Positions 42,201-49,201 of a DNA stretch of 64,000 nt are shown here, one piece after another. The translations under genes were made by a program, and so were the position numbers. Origin of the DNA: Flavobacteriaceae bacterium NBU2973 (GTDB taxonomy: Bacteria; Bacteroidota; Bacteroidia; Flavobacteriales; Flavobacteriaceae). The notes beneath the pieces are model-generated. The model made no database searches. It was not told the DNA's origin and was given only the letters and a program-made list of their open reading frames with translations. The DNA lies in assembly GCA_026162565.1 (NCBI GenBank), contig JAOEIQ010000002.1, positions 310,001 to 374,000 on the forward strand. The letters are read 5' to 3'. The number at the start of each line of letters is the position of its first letter. Position 1 is the first letter of the stretch.

Positions 42201-44437
42201 TAATGCTTACAACTACTGAAACCTCAAATGTAACTTGTGATAATAACAATGGTACAATTGTAGCAATCGCTGAAGGTGGTTGGGGAGATTATCAATATGA
42301 ACTTACTGGAGATGCTACAGTTCCTTTTTCAAATAACAATACATTCTCAAACTTATCAGCTGGTAATTATACAGTAAACGTAATAGATGCTGAAGGTTGT
42401 ATTGTTTCTTCAAACATCATATTAATCGAACCAAATCCAATTGATGCTACCTTTACTCCAAGCACTACAACATTAGCTTGTTTTGGAGATCAAAATGCCT
42501 CAATAACAATTACTAATGTAACTGGTGGACAAGGTTCAGAGTATCTATATACTTTAAACACTATTTTACCAACTCCAAGCACATCTGGACCACAAACATC
42601 TAATGCGTTTAATAATCTTGGAGCTGGAACCTATTCTGTGACTATTACAGATAGCTTCAATTGTATATCAACATCTAATGATATAATCATTCAAAATCCA
42701 AGTATTGTTGAAGCAGATTTAGTATTAGAAAGTTCTCAAACATGTTTAATAGAATCTACACTGACATTAAGTGCTACTGGAGGAACTGGACCATATGAGT
42801 ATAGTGATGATAGTTCTTTCATTACGATATTAGGAAATTTTGCTACTTCTATTAGTTTTTCTGTTCCACCTGGATCGTATGAATACTATGTTAGAGATGC
42901 CAATGGTTGTATTTCAAATGTGTCTAATGAAATTACTATTGATCCATTACCAGAACTGACTATAAATCTAGAGTCTGAAAACCCAACAATTAATTGTACT
43001 GGAGATAATACTGGAAGTATAGTTGCTTCAGCTGAAGGTGGATTAGGTAATTATATTTATACACTTCAAGATACAATGGGAAATACCATTACAGCTACTC
43101 AAAACTCTCCTGGCGTTTTTACAGAATTAGTTGCTGGTACGTATGTTGTAAATGTAGTAAGTGGCGATTGCAACGAAGACTCTCAATCTATAACCATTAC
43201 TGAACCAAATACACAACTAACAGTAAATTATAATATTAATAATATTACATGTAGTGGTAGTAACGATGGGTTTTTAGAAATATTGGCTACTGGAGGAACT
43301 GGAATAATTAAATATGCCATTTCACCGCAATTAGATCAATTTTTTGAAACTAATATTTTTGAAAATTTGGCACCAGGAAACTACGATGTAATTGTTCAAG
43401 ATGAATTAGGTTGTTATGAAACATTTAATTTTGATATTACAGATCCTGTTCCAGTTATTTTAACTATTGTTGCTGATTCCTTAATTGGTGAAACTTGTGA
43501 AGGAGAAGCAGATGGCGAATTCAGTATTGAAATTTCTGGAGGTACTTTACCTTACAGTGTGAGCTTGGATAACGAAAATGGTCCATTTACAACTGGAACT
43601 GCTAATCAAACAGTTTTTGACTTTACAAATTTAGTTGGTGGTGACCATATAGTTTACGTTAGAGATGCAGAAGGTTGTGAATCGCAATGGAATATTACTT
43701 TCCCAGACTCAACCAGTTTTAATCCAATATTAGAAATAGAATATGTTTGTGTTGATGATATTTTAAGTAATGTCGTTACAGTTCTTATAGAAGGTGATAA
43801 TGTAAACCTTTCAGATTTTGAATTTTCTTTCAATGGAGGCACCTATCAAGACAGTAATATGTTTGTGGATATTGTTCCAGGAACAGATTACTATATAGAT
43901 GTTAGACATACAGATGGCTGTATTCAACCAACAGAACTTTTTGATATTGAAGATTATCAGCCGTTAACTCTTGAACTTATTGAAGGCAATGAACCTGGCG
44001 AAATAATAGCAAATGTAACTGGAGGAGTTCCTCCATATCAATTTACACTTAATGGAGAAGATCAAGGCAGTAATAATGTATTTATAGTAACCGAAGAAGG
44101 CACTTATACAGTTACAGTTACAGATAGTGCTAGTTGTTTTGTTGAGGCATCTATAGAAATTACAATTATAGGACCATGTATACCTAATTACTTTACTCCA
44201 AATGGTGATGGCATACAAGAAGGTTGGGCTCCAGGATGTATTGAAGACTTCCCCCAACTAACATTCGATATTTTTGATAGATATGGACGTAAAGTTGCTA
44301 CGTACAGAGCAGGAGAATATTGGGACGGTAAATACAAAGGAAAAGAGCTACCTACTGGAGATTATTGGTATGTAGTGATGCCGAATAGCCCATTATTAGA
44401 AAAAGAATACGTCGGACACTTTACCCTCTACAGATAA
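36212..44437 (+). CDS. Giant SprB-like gliding/adhesin repeat protein with type B T9SS C-terminal domain
   Basis: The frame is 2741 residues from ATG 36212 (the TTG 36182 is upstream and inferior; the signal peptide MKKPTFSRIAITILFIIIGL ends near SYSQ). The first ~500 residues contain a non-repeated region and a DUF11-like part (VLTKTVEDDAGNDIGGQLVG). Then come many SprB-type repeats of about 75-90 residues, each with a pattern such as CNGDSNGAIDITI, GTYTVTVTD, C. Roughly twenty can be recognised by eye. The last ~85 residues (CIPNYFTPNGDGIQEGWAPG; GKELPTGDYWYVVMPNSPLL; GHFTLYR) are a gliding-associated CTD. It should be secreted by the T9SS and displayed as a mobile surface adhesin. A PorP/SprF partner follows after 24 bases. 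Confidence 0.88.
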   Translation: MKKPTFSRIAITILFIIIGLHSYSQNYVPFTPRFNEDLKGDIVLIGNNILGPDNNAFNDDSVYNHNVNMQYIDIDGDASTFSSSSADLEIPNPNCYRIIHASLYWGAVNPGSAPITEVKIKGPTGAYNDITGTIIFNAGGSSIDGGDSFSYACFADVTAFVTSFGSGSDLGTYTVANVSSAEGETAQNDPFNGTGHSAGWSLFVVYEDPTLPGKSITSFDGFSAISVPGGNPNLDIPVDGFRTVPAPAPVRANFAFATLEGDSPILGDQLLLNGTNLSTVDRPATNFFNSSVTQLDATPVNNRVPNSTNTLGFDTGVIAVPNPGNSIIANDATNAVISLDTEGDTYFPYFFAFAVEIIEPDIVLTKTVEDDAGNDIGGQLVGLGSSLNYVIGFQNVGNDNATNFQIRDILPINIIYNHPTDLILPSGVTVASYDPTTRELILDIEDSLVEENDPRYEIRIEVQVVDECNQLADACSNIINNQAFATYNGFFNPTFLVTDDPSLNSNTGCLLTPQATNFLADLDCTFIEEIVLCGDSVDLTAANGYDSYSWSTSPSGTPVIGTTQTITVNATGTYYSFNTATAPCQSITQQFDVTLFGGNTTNPVIPFADEVVICPNDGKELPNIFLCGANDSREIITNIAGVTSIIWEQLDESSCPAVSDPDCANEDASCTWNEVATGPSYIANTSGQFRLTINYQGGCFEQFYFNVYQNVLNPTVTATDIICTTPGSITVNDVPSGYEFSLDNVNYQASNVFTINTPGTYTVYIRQIGVSTNPCIFSVPDVLIRARDFTTDVTVTQPLCYGDKGSIQLAANDVEPQYFFSISLGGTLVNSVGPITENTYLFDNLNPGVFTVLIETEDGCTHTEDVEIIEPPLLTVTAALTNPLTCNDGEITIYPEGGTPPYFYYINSTTDFQTVPEYTVTAPGTYDILVIDSNNCSATTSIIVDEVPSPEFTVATTNIDCAGDSNGTITFNVTNTNGNTLQFSIDGGTTFSSSSVFTGLTAGDYNVVVQYSVGNSVCVTDPQTVTITSVDAISGTAELTSDYDCNGTGTITVTGVTGGTPPYSYSIDGTNFQASNIFSNLTAGTYTITILDNSDCSFITNEITLDALNPPTDMEFDNTPITCPASTSDITITSVTGGVGTLEYQIIAPASAVTAFQTSNVFIGLLPDTYTFQVRDENDCTYIESYTINPIPTPTIAIVLTEGLDCTASPDAIITGTITGTAPYTYSVSINGGAYTSLGTTPNTFTYSTNTAGTYQFQITDANGCIAESSIITVDAISLPELSAIVQSQPILCNGDSNGAIDITIDTTVGVPPFTINVFNTTTSTDFGTQTSGLPAGTYNITITDALSCSTTETITLTEPDAINFDLSKVDITCNNPGGSSLGSITVENVTGGTTPFTYYISNNFGDVIAGNPYNATTNEDHTFNIINFGVYTITVVDANGCSLSQQITMASPPEDLDININVTVPDCASGGTAEVTAVSAVGSGSYEFGILEFNTIPYTSTYFPPDTPGGNTRTFTNLIPGVVYTFVVHDLVTDCYFVKSADAPIDPASTLTSSVVPNNVSCLGDNDGSVTFTIDNFDSTTTSVDYSIYTAFDNQLVDGPTNLPVTFGVPETVTTPNPGTLAPGQYYLVFTENGTGSFNGCNSASQIFEILESAVQLDLIVSIDQNANCNANSGVISAIGQNGTPPYQYQVTTTPTAPLVTDPNWNTTNVFNLDSGTYYVHVIDDYGCIISSPTQILPMDTSPIISATVADSCIVTDGNFEIDVTLNTPGVAPYSYSIDGGTFQTLTAPFTISNLFSGTHTIEIQDSNGCGNLVSVDILAPTDISADITTLATCNNDDGEITLNPSGGSGSFTYTINPNPASILITGNVITGVPSGTYIITLTDTVTSCTTDVSIVMPEALEPNINLTPTASIICFGDNSGSFEIAINGYTGAYTYEVFDTTGTSVTGVINTNTSTNPVTVNGMLAGTYTVVMTETESPFCSTSGTVVIASPNEALMLTTTETSNVTCDNNNGTIVAIAEGGWGDYQYELTGDATVPFSNNNTFSNLSAGNYTVNVIDAEGCIVSSNIILIEPNPIDATFTPSTTTLACFGDQNASITITNVTGGQGSEYLYTLNTILPTPSTSGPQTSNAFNNLGAGTYSVTITDSFNCISTSNDIIIQNPSIVEADLVLESSQTCLIESTLTLSATGGTGPYEYSDDSSFITILGNFATSISFSVPPGSYEYYVRDANGCISNVSNEITIDPLPELTINLESENPTINCTGDNTGSIVASAEGGLGNYIYTLQDTMGNTITATQNSPGVFTELVAGTYVVNVVSGDCNEDSQSITITEPNTQLTVNYNINNITCSGSNDGFLEILATGGTGIIKYAISPQLDQFFETNIFENLAPGNYDVIVQDELGCYETFNFDITDPVPVILTIVADSLIGETCEGEADGEFSIEISGGTLPYSVSLDNENGPFTTGTANQTVFDFTNLVGGDHIVYVRDAEGCESQWNITFPDSTSFNPILEIEYVCVDDILSNVVTVLIEGDNVNLSDFEFSFNGGTYQDSNMFVDIVPGTDYYIDVRHTDGCIQPTELFDIEDYQPLTLELIEGNEPGEIIANVTGGVPPYQFTLNGEDQGSNNVFIVTEEGTYTVTVTDSASCFVEASIEITIIGPCIPNYFTPNGDGIQEGWAPGCIEDFPQLTFDIFDRYGRKVATYRAGEYWDGKYKGKELPTGDYWYVVMPNSPLLEKEYVGHFTLYR

Positions 44438-44461
44438 AAGCCCTAATTAAAAACCTACAAG

Positions 44462-45469
44462 ATGAAAAAAATCACACTCTATATATTTCTATTTTCTGTC
44501 TGCAGTATTTACGGACAAGAATTAAACCTACCTGTTTTTACACAATATTTAGCAGATAACGATTTTGTAATTTCTCCAACATTTGCAGGAATTGGTGATA
44601 ATTTAAAAGTAAGGGCCAATGGTTTAACTCAATGGGTTGGTATAAAAAATGCACCTGATAATCAAGCGATATATGCTGATTTCAGAATTTCTGAACGCTC
44701 TGGAGTTGGATTATCGTTTTACAATGATAAAAATGGTAATACAGAACAAAAAGGAGCAAAATTCTCTTATGCACATCATTTAACTTTAGATTATACATCT
44801 AAACAATTTTTATCACTTGGTCTTTCATATAACATAAATAGTTTCAGAATAGCTATTGAAGATTTTGATAATGGTGATGGCACTCCAATTGTAGATCCAA
44901 CAGTAACAGATGATAGAGCAGTTACCAATACAAATTTTGATGTAGGTTTTTTATATCGCTATGAAAACATGTACTTAAGTTTTAATGCTAATAATATTTT
45001 GAGTAAAGATTTAGATTTGTTTGTAGATCAAGAGCCAGGAGATTTATTAAACTTTCAAGTATTTTCTGGTATGGTTATAACGCCTAAATACAATAGAGAT
45101 ATTGAGTTTGAGCCATCAGTATTTTATCAAATGTTTTGGAGTGATAAACGCTCTAGCACAGATGTAAACTTACGTTTTAGAAGTTATAATAGAGATGGAG
45201 ATTATTTTATGCTAGGTGGTACGTATCGTTTTTTAAATGATCAATTTTTTAAGCCTTTAAATATCGGTCCAATGGCTGGCTTTATGAAGCATAAGTTTTA
45301 CATTGCTTATTCCTATCAATTTACTATTAATGATCTGTCACCTTATAATTCTGGAACTCACTCTGTAACAGTTGGTATTGACTTTTTGCAAGGTGCAAGT
45401 AATTGTGCTTGTACAAGAGGAACAAGTTATAGAAAACATAAAAATGATGGTAATAATAGGAAAAACTAA
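44462..45469 (+). CDS. PorP/SprF-family type IX secretion outer-membrane protein
   Basis: A 335-residue barrel of the PorP/SprF family, partner for the SprB-like protein immediately upstream. The signal peptide ends near IYGQE; then LPVFTQYLADNDFVISPTFA and LKVRANGLTQWVGIKNAPDN are the family N-terminal signature, with GVGLSFYNDKNGNTEQKGAK and later strands ending in Phe/Tyr. In Flavobacterium johnsoniae SprF is needed for SprB export and is encoded directly downstream of sprB; the same order occurs here. The tail after the barrel is short and carries three Cys-containing residues (SNCACTRGTSYRK). Confidence 0.9.
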   Translation: MKKITLYIFLFSVCSIYGQELNLPVFTQYLADNDFVISPTFAGIGDNLKVRANGLTQWVGIKNAPDNQAIYADFRISERSGVGLSFYNDKNGNTEQKGAKFSYAHHLTLDYTSKQFLSLGLSYNINSFRIAIEDFDNGDGTPIVDPTVTDDRAVTNTNFDVGFLYRYENMYLSFNANNILSKDLDLFVDQEPGDLLNFQVFSGMVITPKYNRDIEFEPSVFYQMFWSDKRSSTDVNLRFRSYNRDGDYFMLGGTYRFLNDQFFKPLNIGPMAGFMKHKFYIAYSYQFTINDLSPYNSGTHSVTVGIDFLQGASNCACTRGTSYRKHKNDGNNRKN

Positions 45470-45568
45470 TAATTCACCTGTTAATAAGTCTAACAATACA
45501 TTAACAAAAACTAACGTTAATAATAACTAAATTCGCAAAACCTAAAACATTGCTGATTAGTTATTAGA

Positions 45569-46474
45569 ATGAAAAACTTGTTATCCCTCATGCTATTTCT
45601 TTTCTGCATATTTGCTATTGGGCAAAATCCTATTAAAGATATAGTTGAATTTTCTGAAACTTTAAAACCTGTAATTCAAGATACCATAGAAGTAAATTCT
45701 GAATCCATTACAGAAAATATAGTAGACTTGAAATCAGAATTTTGGGATCATTTAGTTTACAATCCTTTTAAAGAAGTAGAAATAATATTTCCGTTAAAAT
45801 TAGAGTTTAAAGATTCCACTTACTTCTCTCCTATTGGAAAACAAAAAGTAATCACATCAAGATATGGTTGGCGTCGAGGCAGAGCACATCGAGGTATTGA
45901 TATTGACCTTATAACTGGAGATAGTATTTTTTCGATGTTTGATGGTATTGTTAGAATGTCTAGATATTCTAAAGGTCATGGAAGAACTGTTGTTGTTAGA
46001 CATTATAATGGACTGGAGACAACTTATGCGCACTTATCGAAATATGGAGTAAAAGAAAACGACACTATTAAAGGTGGTCAATACATTGGTAATGGTGGTG
46101 TTTCTGGTAATGCTAGAGGCAGCCATCTACATTTAGTAGTTAATTATAAAGGTATACCAATAAATCCAGAATATTTATTTGAGTTTAATGATACAAACAA
46201 AATTAGAGCTCAAGAAATCTGGATAACTAGAAAATGGACGCGACCAATTGCTCACAATTCAAGAAGGCAAAGTAAAATTAAATTGCTACAAACTGAAGAA
46301 GAAGCGCTACAAAGCTTAATCAAAAAGCAATCTATTTATGTCGTAAAACCTGGAGATACCTTATCAAGAATATCAAAAAGAAATAATGTTTCCATTGCAG
46401 CTTTATGTAAAACCAATTCAATAAGAAGAAATTCTGTAATTAGAGTTGGTCAAAAGTTAGTCATAGAAAATTAA
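45569..46474 (+). CDS. M23 family peptidoglycan endopeptidase with LysM domain
   Basis: Signal peptide (MKNLLSLMLFLFCIFAIGQ), then an M23 metallopeptidase domain (residues ~85-210) with SRYGWRRGRAHRGIDIDLIT (HxxxD zinc ligands) and GNARGSHLHLVVNYKG (HxH). A LysM domain follows (residues ~255-300): VYVVKPGDTLSRISKRNNVS-like with IRVGQKLVIEN. It should cut peptide crosslinks in peptidoglycan while bound to glycan. Its place after the SprB/SprF pair suggests wall remodelling during surface assembly. A separate transcription unit is possible, since the gap from the SprF gene is 99 bases. Confidence 0.9.
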   Translation: MKNLLSLMLFLFCIFAIGQNPIKDIVEFSETLKPVIQDTIEVNSESITENIVDLKSEFWDHLVYNPFKEVEIIFPLKLEFKDSTYFSPIGKQKVITSRYGWRRGRAHRGIDIDLITGDSIFSMFDGIVRMSRYSKGHGRTVVVRHYNGLETTYAHLSKYGVKENDTIKGGQYIGNGGVSGNARGSHLHLVVNYKGIPINPEYLFEFNDTNKIRAQEIWITRKWTRPIAHNSRRQSKIKLLQTEEEALQSLIKKQSIYVVKPGDTLSRISKRNNVSIAALCKTNSIRRNSVIRVGQKLVIEN

Positions 46475-46616
46475 GATTAAAAGGTAATTCTATCGTTTAT
46501 AAGTAACCCTAAATCCAATAAACGAATAAAAACTCCAATAAACTAACAATTTTTTTAAAGCTGTATATACTTCATACATTGTATATAGATTCCCTCGTCT
46601 AATAAACTATTATGAC

Positions 46617-46877
46617 ATGGAAACAAACTTCGCTTTATTCAATCAAATAAATAGTATATGTTACTGGTTATTAATCAGTAGTGACTACAGAACTAATGTA
46701 ATACTTGATGCAGAAAAAGACACTTACAGTGTTGAAATTAAAAAATACGGAATCGTTTTATACGAGAATTGCATTGAAGGATTTAGTAAACGAAATCCTC
46801 GTTTTTTACAATATGAACTAGATGCTATTGTAGCTGGTTTATTACATATAAAACTGAATGTAAATAAATCTGCTTAA
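46617..46877 (+). CDS. Small protein of unknown function (86 aa)
   Basis: No family recognised. It is cytoplasmic by appearance (no signal, no long hydrophobic stretch). Visible features are DYRTNVILDAEKDTYSVEIK, a short beta-like start, and NPRFLQYELDAIVAGLLHIK, a helix. It begins at ATG 46617, 142 bases after the M23 gene, and ends one base before the convergent winged-helix gene. Coding potential seems real because codon use is even and the frame is long for the local AT content. Confidence 0.5.
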   Translation: METNFALFNQINSICYWLLISSDYRTNVILDAEKDTYSVEIKKYGIVLYENCIEGFSKRNPRFLQYELDAIVAGLLHIKLNVNKSA

Positions 46878-46878
46878 A

Positions 46879-47739
46879 CTATTGCAATTCTAGTTTGTAA
46901 CCTACACCATGAACATTGGTTAGCTTAATAGATTTATCATCTTGTAGTTTTTTTCGAAGTTTAGAGATATATGTATCAAGACTTCTGCCAACTATTACGC
47001 CATTATCTTCCCAAACCCTTTTGGTTAGTTCATCACGCGTTATTATTTGATTAGGACGAGACACAAAAATCTCTAAAATCTCACATTCTTTTTTAGATAG
47101 ACTTATCTCTATTGCAGATTTTACAAGTTTATTTTGTTCTGGAAAAAATTTAAAACTTCCTATTTCATGACTTGCCGCAGAACTTTCTTTATCAATAGCT
47201 TGCTTCTTCTTATAAAAATATAATAGTAATAAACTGATTATAAATAGTATATATAAATGAAAAAGTATCTTTTTGGTTAAGGATAATGGTTTAACATCAA
47301 GAAATTTAACTTCAATTCTGTAACAACTAAATGGTAAAACTCTACCTGAACATGGCAAAATAGATTTATCACTTTCAGAATTTATTTCACAACTATAAGC
47401 GACTTCATTATTCTCACATTGAATTACCTCTATCCTATAATTTTCTGGTAAAGCCGAATTTTTAAAACTTGTATCAATTATAGACACTAAACTATCAGGA
47501 TCAAAAGCTAAACTTGAGCCAAATTCTAAACTGTATTTATAATTACCAATCTTTTTTACAGGCAACACAAGAGATGTTGAATCCTGAGCAGATAATAAAA
47601 TTTTATTTCCTGCATCCCTCAAAGCTATTTTTGTAACATCAGAAAAATCGTCATTCGCATCATTACAACTTACAGACAAAGTCAGAACTGATATAACAAA
47701 AAACAGAACTAATAATTTTATATCAAGGTATTTCTTCAT
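46879..47739 (-). CDS. Transmembrane winged-helix (OmpR/PhoB-type) transcriptional regulator
   Basis: An envelope-spanning regulator with a hydrophobic N-terminus (LLVLFFVISVLTLSVSC, possible lipobox), a periplasmic domain of ~130 residues, a second membrane segment (LFHLYILFIISLLLLYFY, about residues 165-185) and a C-terminal OmpR-type winged helix (LSKKECEILEIFVSRPNQII; VGRSLDTYISKLRKKLQDDK; VHGVGYKLELQ). Topology is reversed compared with ToxR/CadC, whose wHTH is N-terminal. The frame is open to 47790; ATG 47739 is preferred because the signal or anchor starts there. Divergent from the YceI gene, with direct repeats TTGACAC between them, so it likely controls one or both. Confidence 0.85.
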   Translation of the reverse strand: MKKYLDIKLLVLFFVISVLTLSVSCNDANDDFSDVTKIALRDAGNKILLSAQDSTSLVLPVKKIGNYKYSLEFGSSLAFDPDSLVSIIDTSFKNSALPENYRIEVIQCENNEVAYSCEINSESDKSILPCSGRVLPFSCYRIEVKFLDVKPLSLTKKILFHLYILFIISLLLLYFYKKKQAIDKESSAASHEIGSFKFFPEQNKLVKSAIEISLSKKECEILEIFVSRPNQIITRDELTKRVWEDNGVIVGRSLDTYISKLRKKLQDDKSIKLTNVHGVGYKLELQ

Positions 47740-47783
47740 AATCTGCTGTAAATAACATATAATTTTATGACATTTTACAACTC

Positions 47784-47812
47784 TTGACACATCTTTTACA
47801 TTTTTTTGACAC
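47784..47812. promoter_or_regulatory. Direct repeats TTGACAC, 22 bp apart (candidate binding site of the wHTH regulator)
   Basis: TTGACAC occurs at 47784-47790 and again at 47806-47812, giving a 22-bp period, and a related TGACA occurs at 47768-47772. OmpR/PhoB-type winged helices bind direct repeats with 11-bp half-site periods, so the spacing of two turns fits. Lies in the 181-base gap between the divergent regulator and YceI genes. Confidence 0.5.
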
Positions 47813-47920
47813 TTTTAAAAGTACTTGGTTCTAGTTTTACTCAAAATTAATTATCAAAAAAACGAACACATGAATTTTTTAAAGAATAATCACGAACGCC
47901 TTATAAAAAATATAAGTAAA

Positions 47921-48487
47921 ATGAGTAAAAAAAATATAATATTACTAGTTATTGCGATGTCAGGTATTGTAAATTCTTATGCACAAGAGACGTTAAATAT
48001 TGACACATCTAAAAGCGACATAAAATGGTTTGGAGAATACACTTTCTATTTTGGAGGTCACAATGGAACTATTGATTTTAAGGAAGGTTATTTTATAAAA
48101 ACTAACGATGTTATTACAGGAGGAGAATTTGTAATAGATATGAATTCTATTAAATGTCTTGATATAGAAAACGAAGAAGGAAAAGAAGGCTTGGTGAACC
48201 ATTTAAAAGACCCAGACTTTTTTGATGTAGCAAATTATGAACAAGCAAAATTAGTTATTACGAAAGTTGAATACCATAATCAAACTGAAATGCGAATAGA
48301 AGCCGATTTAACGATAAAAGGAATAACGTTACCTATTAATTTTCGAGCTAAAGTAAACTTTAGTAACAAGCAAATGACCACACGTTTTAAAATAGACAGA
48401 ACTCGTTGGGGCATTAATTACAATAGCAACATAAAAGATAATGCTATTTCAGATGCTATTGGGTTTGAAGTGTTATTAAGTTTATAA
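47921..48487 (+). CDS. YceI family periplasmic protein
   Basis: A YceI-like lipocalin-type protein, which binds isoprenoid or other amphiphilic lipids in the periplasm. The signal peptide starts at ATG 47921 (MSKKNIILLVIAMSGIVNSY, then AQ). Family motifs: NIDTSKSDIKWFGEYTF, HNGTIDFKEGYF, GEFVIDMNSIKC, HLKDPDFFDVANYEQAKLVI, and the end WGINYNSNIKDNAISDAIGF. The frame is open to 47825, with another ATG at 47870; these would add a basic tail before the signal and are less likely. It is 10 bases upstream of the next gene. Divergent regulator at 46879. Confidence 0.87.
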   Translation: MSKKNIILLVIAMSGIVNSYAQETLNIDTSKSDIKWFGEYTFYFGGHNGTIDFKEGYFIKTNDVITGGEFVIDMNSIKCLDIENEEGKEGLVNHLKDPDFFDVANYEQAKLVITKVEYHNQTEMRIEADLTIKGITLPINFRAKVNFSNKQMTTRFKIDRTRWGINYNSNIKDNAISDAIGFEVLLSL

Positions 48488-48496
48488 ATTTACATT

Positions 48497-49075
48497 ATGA
48501 AAAAATCACTCATCATTCTTATTATTCTCGCTACATCTCTAATTAGAGCACAACAAGAGCATACAAAAGAAATTTTTCAAGTAGATAGTACTTGGTTTAA
48601 GGAATCTATTAAATTTCCCATAAACTTTGCAAAAGAAATCCCTTATCAAGGTCACGCAGAATTACGTTTTGCACCTGGATTTACTAAAAAAGATAGCCCA
48701 GAACTTTGGTCCTATATTTGGGCTTGGGTAATTACAAATAAAAAAGAGTTTACAGAAACAGAACTCGAAAAAAATATACAGCTTTATTTTGATGGCTTAC
48801 TCGGACTCGATCCAGAACATCATAAAAACGTAAAACAACAAACTAATGCCGTATTTTTAAAAAGCAAAAACAACAAATATGTTGGCAAAGTCAAAACTTT
48901 TGATACACGTTACACCAATCAATCATTAACTTTAAATATAACCGTTGAAGAATTGTATTGCCAAACAACAAACAACATAATTTTAATATTTAGATTATCT
49001 CCTCAAGATTTTGAAAGCAAAGTCTGGAAAGTATTAAATAAAATTACTCTTAAAACAGATTTCTGTGATAACTAA
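48497..49075 (+). CDS. Secreted protein of unknown function, paired with YceI
   Basis: A 192-residue protein with signal peptide MKKSLIILIILATSLIRAQ. No family is recognised. The mature part has ELWSYIWAWVITNKKEFTET, a Trp-rich stretch, and ends LKTDFCDN; ICLDP-like lipid-binding motifs are absent. Two or three Cys could form a disulfide. It follows the YceI gene after 9 bases, so it is almost certainly co-transcribed and probably acts with it in the periplasm. Confidence 0.6.
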   Translation: MKKSLIILIILATSLIRAQQEHTKEIFQVDSTWFKESIKFPINFAKEIPYQGHAELRFAPGFTKKDSPELWSYIWAWVITNKKEFTETELEKNIQLYFDGLLGLDPEHHKNVKQQTNAVFLKSKNNKYVGKVKTFDTRYTNQSLTLNITVEELYCQTTNNIILIFRLSPQDFESKVWKVLNKITLKTDFCDN

Positions 49076-49101
49076 TAGTTTAAAAAACTATATGCTTACA
49101 T

Positions 49102-49155
49102 AAATACAACCATTCTATTTTAAATTAGCATGCCAACTCTCTAATGGTTGTATTT
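49102..49155. repeat. Inverted repeat in a convergent intergenic region
   Basis: A 13-base arm AAATACAACCATT (49102-49114) pairs with AATGGTTGTATTT (49143-49155), with a 28-base loop. No T run follows. It lies between the 48497 gene and the convergent 49202 gene, so it may end transcripts from both sides by a non-canonical mechanism, or be a remnant of a mobile element. Confidence 0.5.
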
Positions 49156-49201
49156 GTATATTCCCTATGCATTTTTTCGATTATTAATTTATAGATGGTT
49201 A

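Noticed and set aside
43964-44257. 97-codon minus-strand ORF inside the SprB-like gene
   Set aside because: It is antisense to the conserved C-terminal domain of the adhesin, has no recognisable domain, and is best explained as a shadow of biased codon use.
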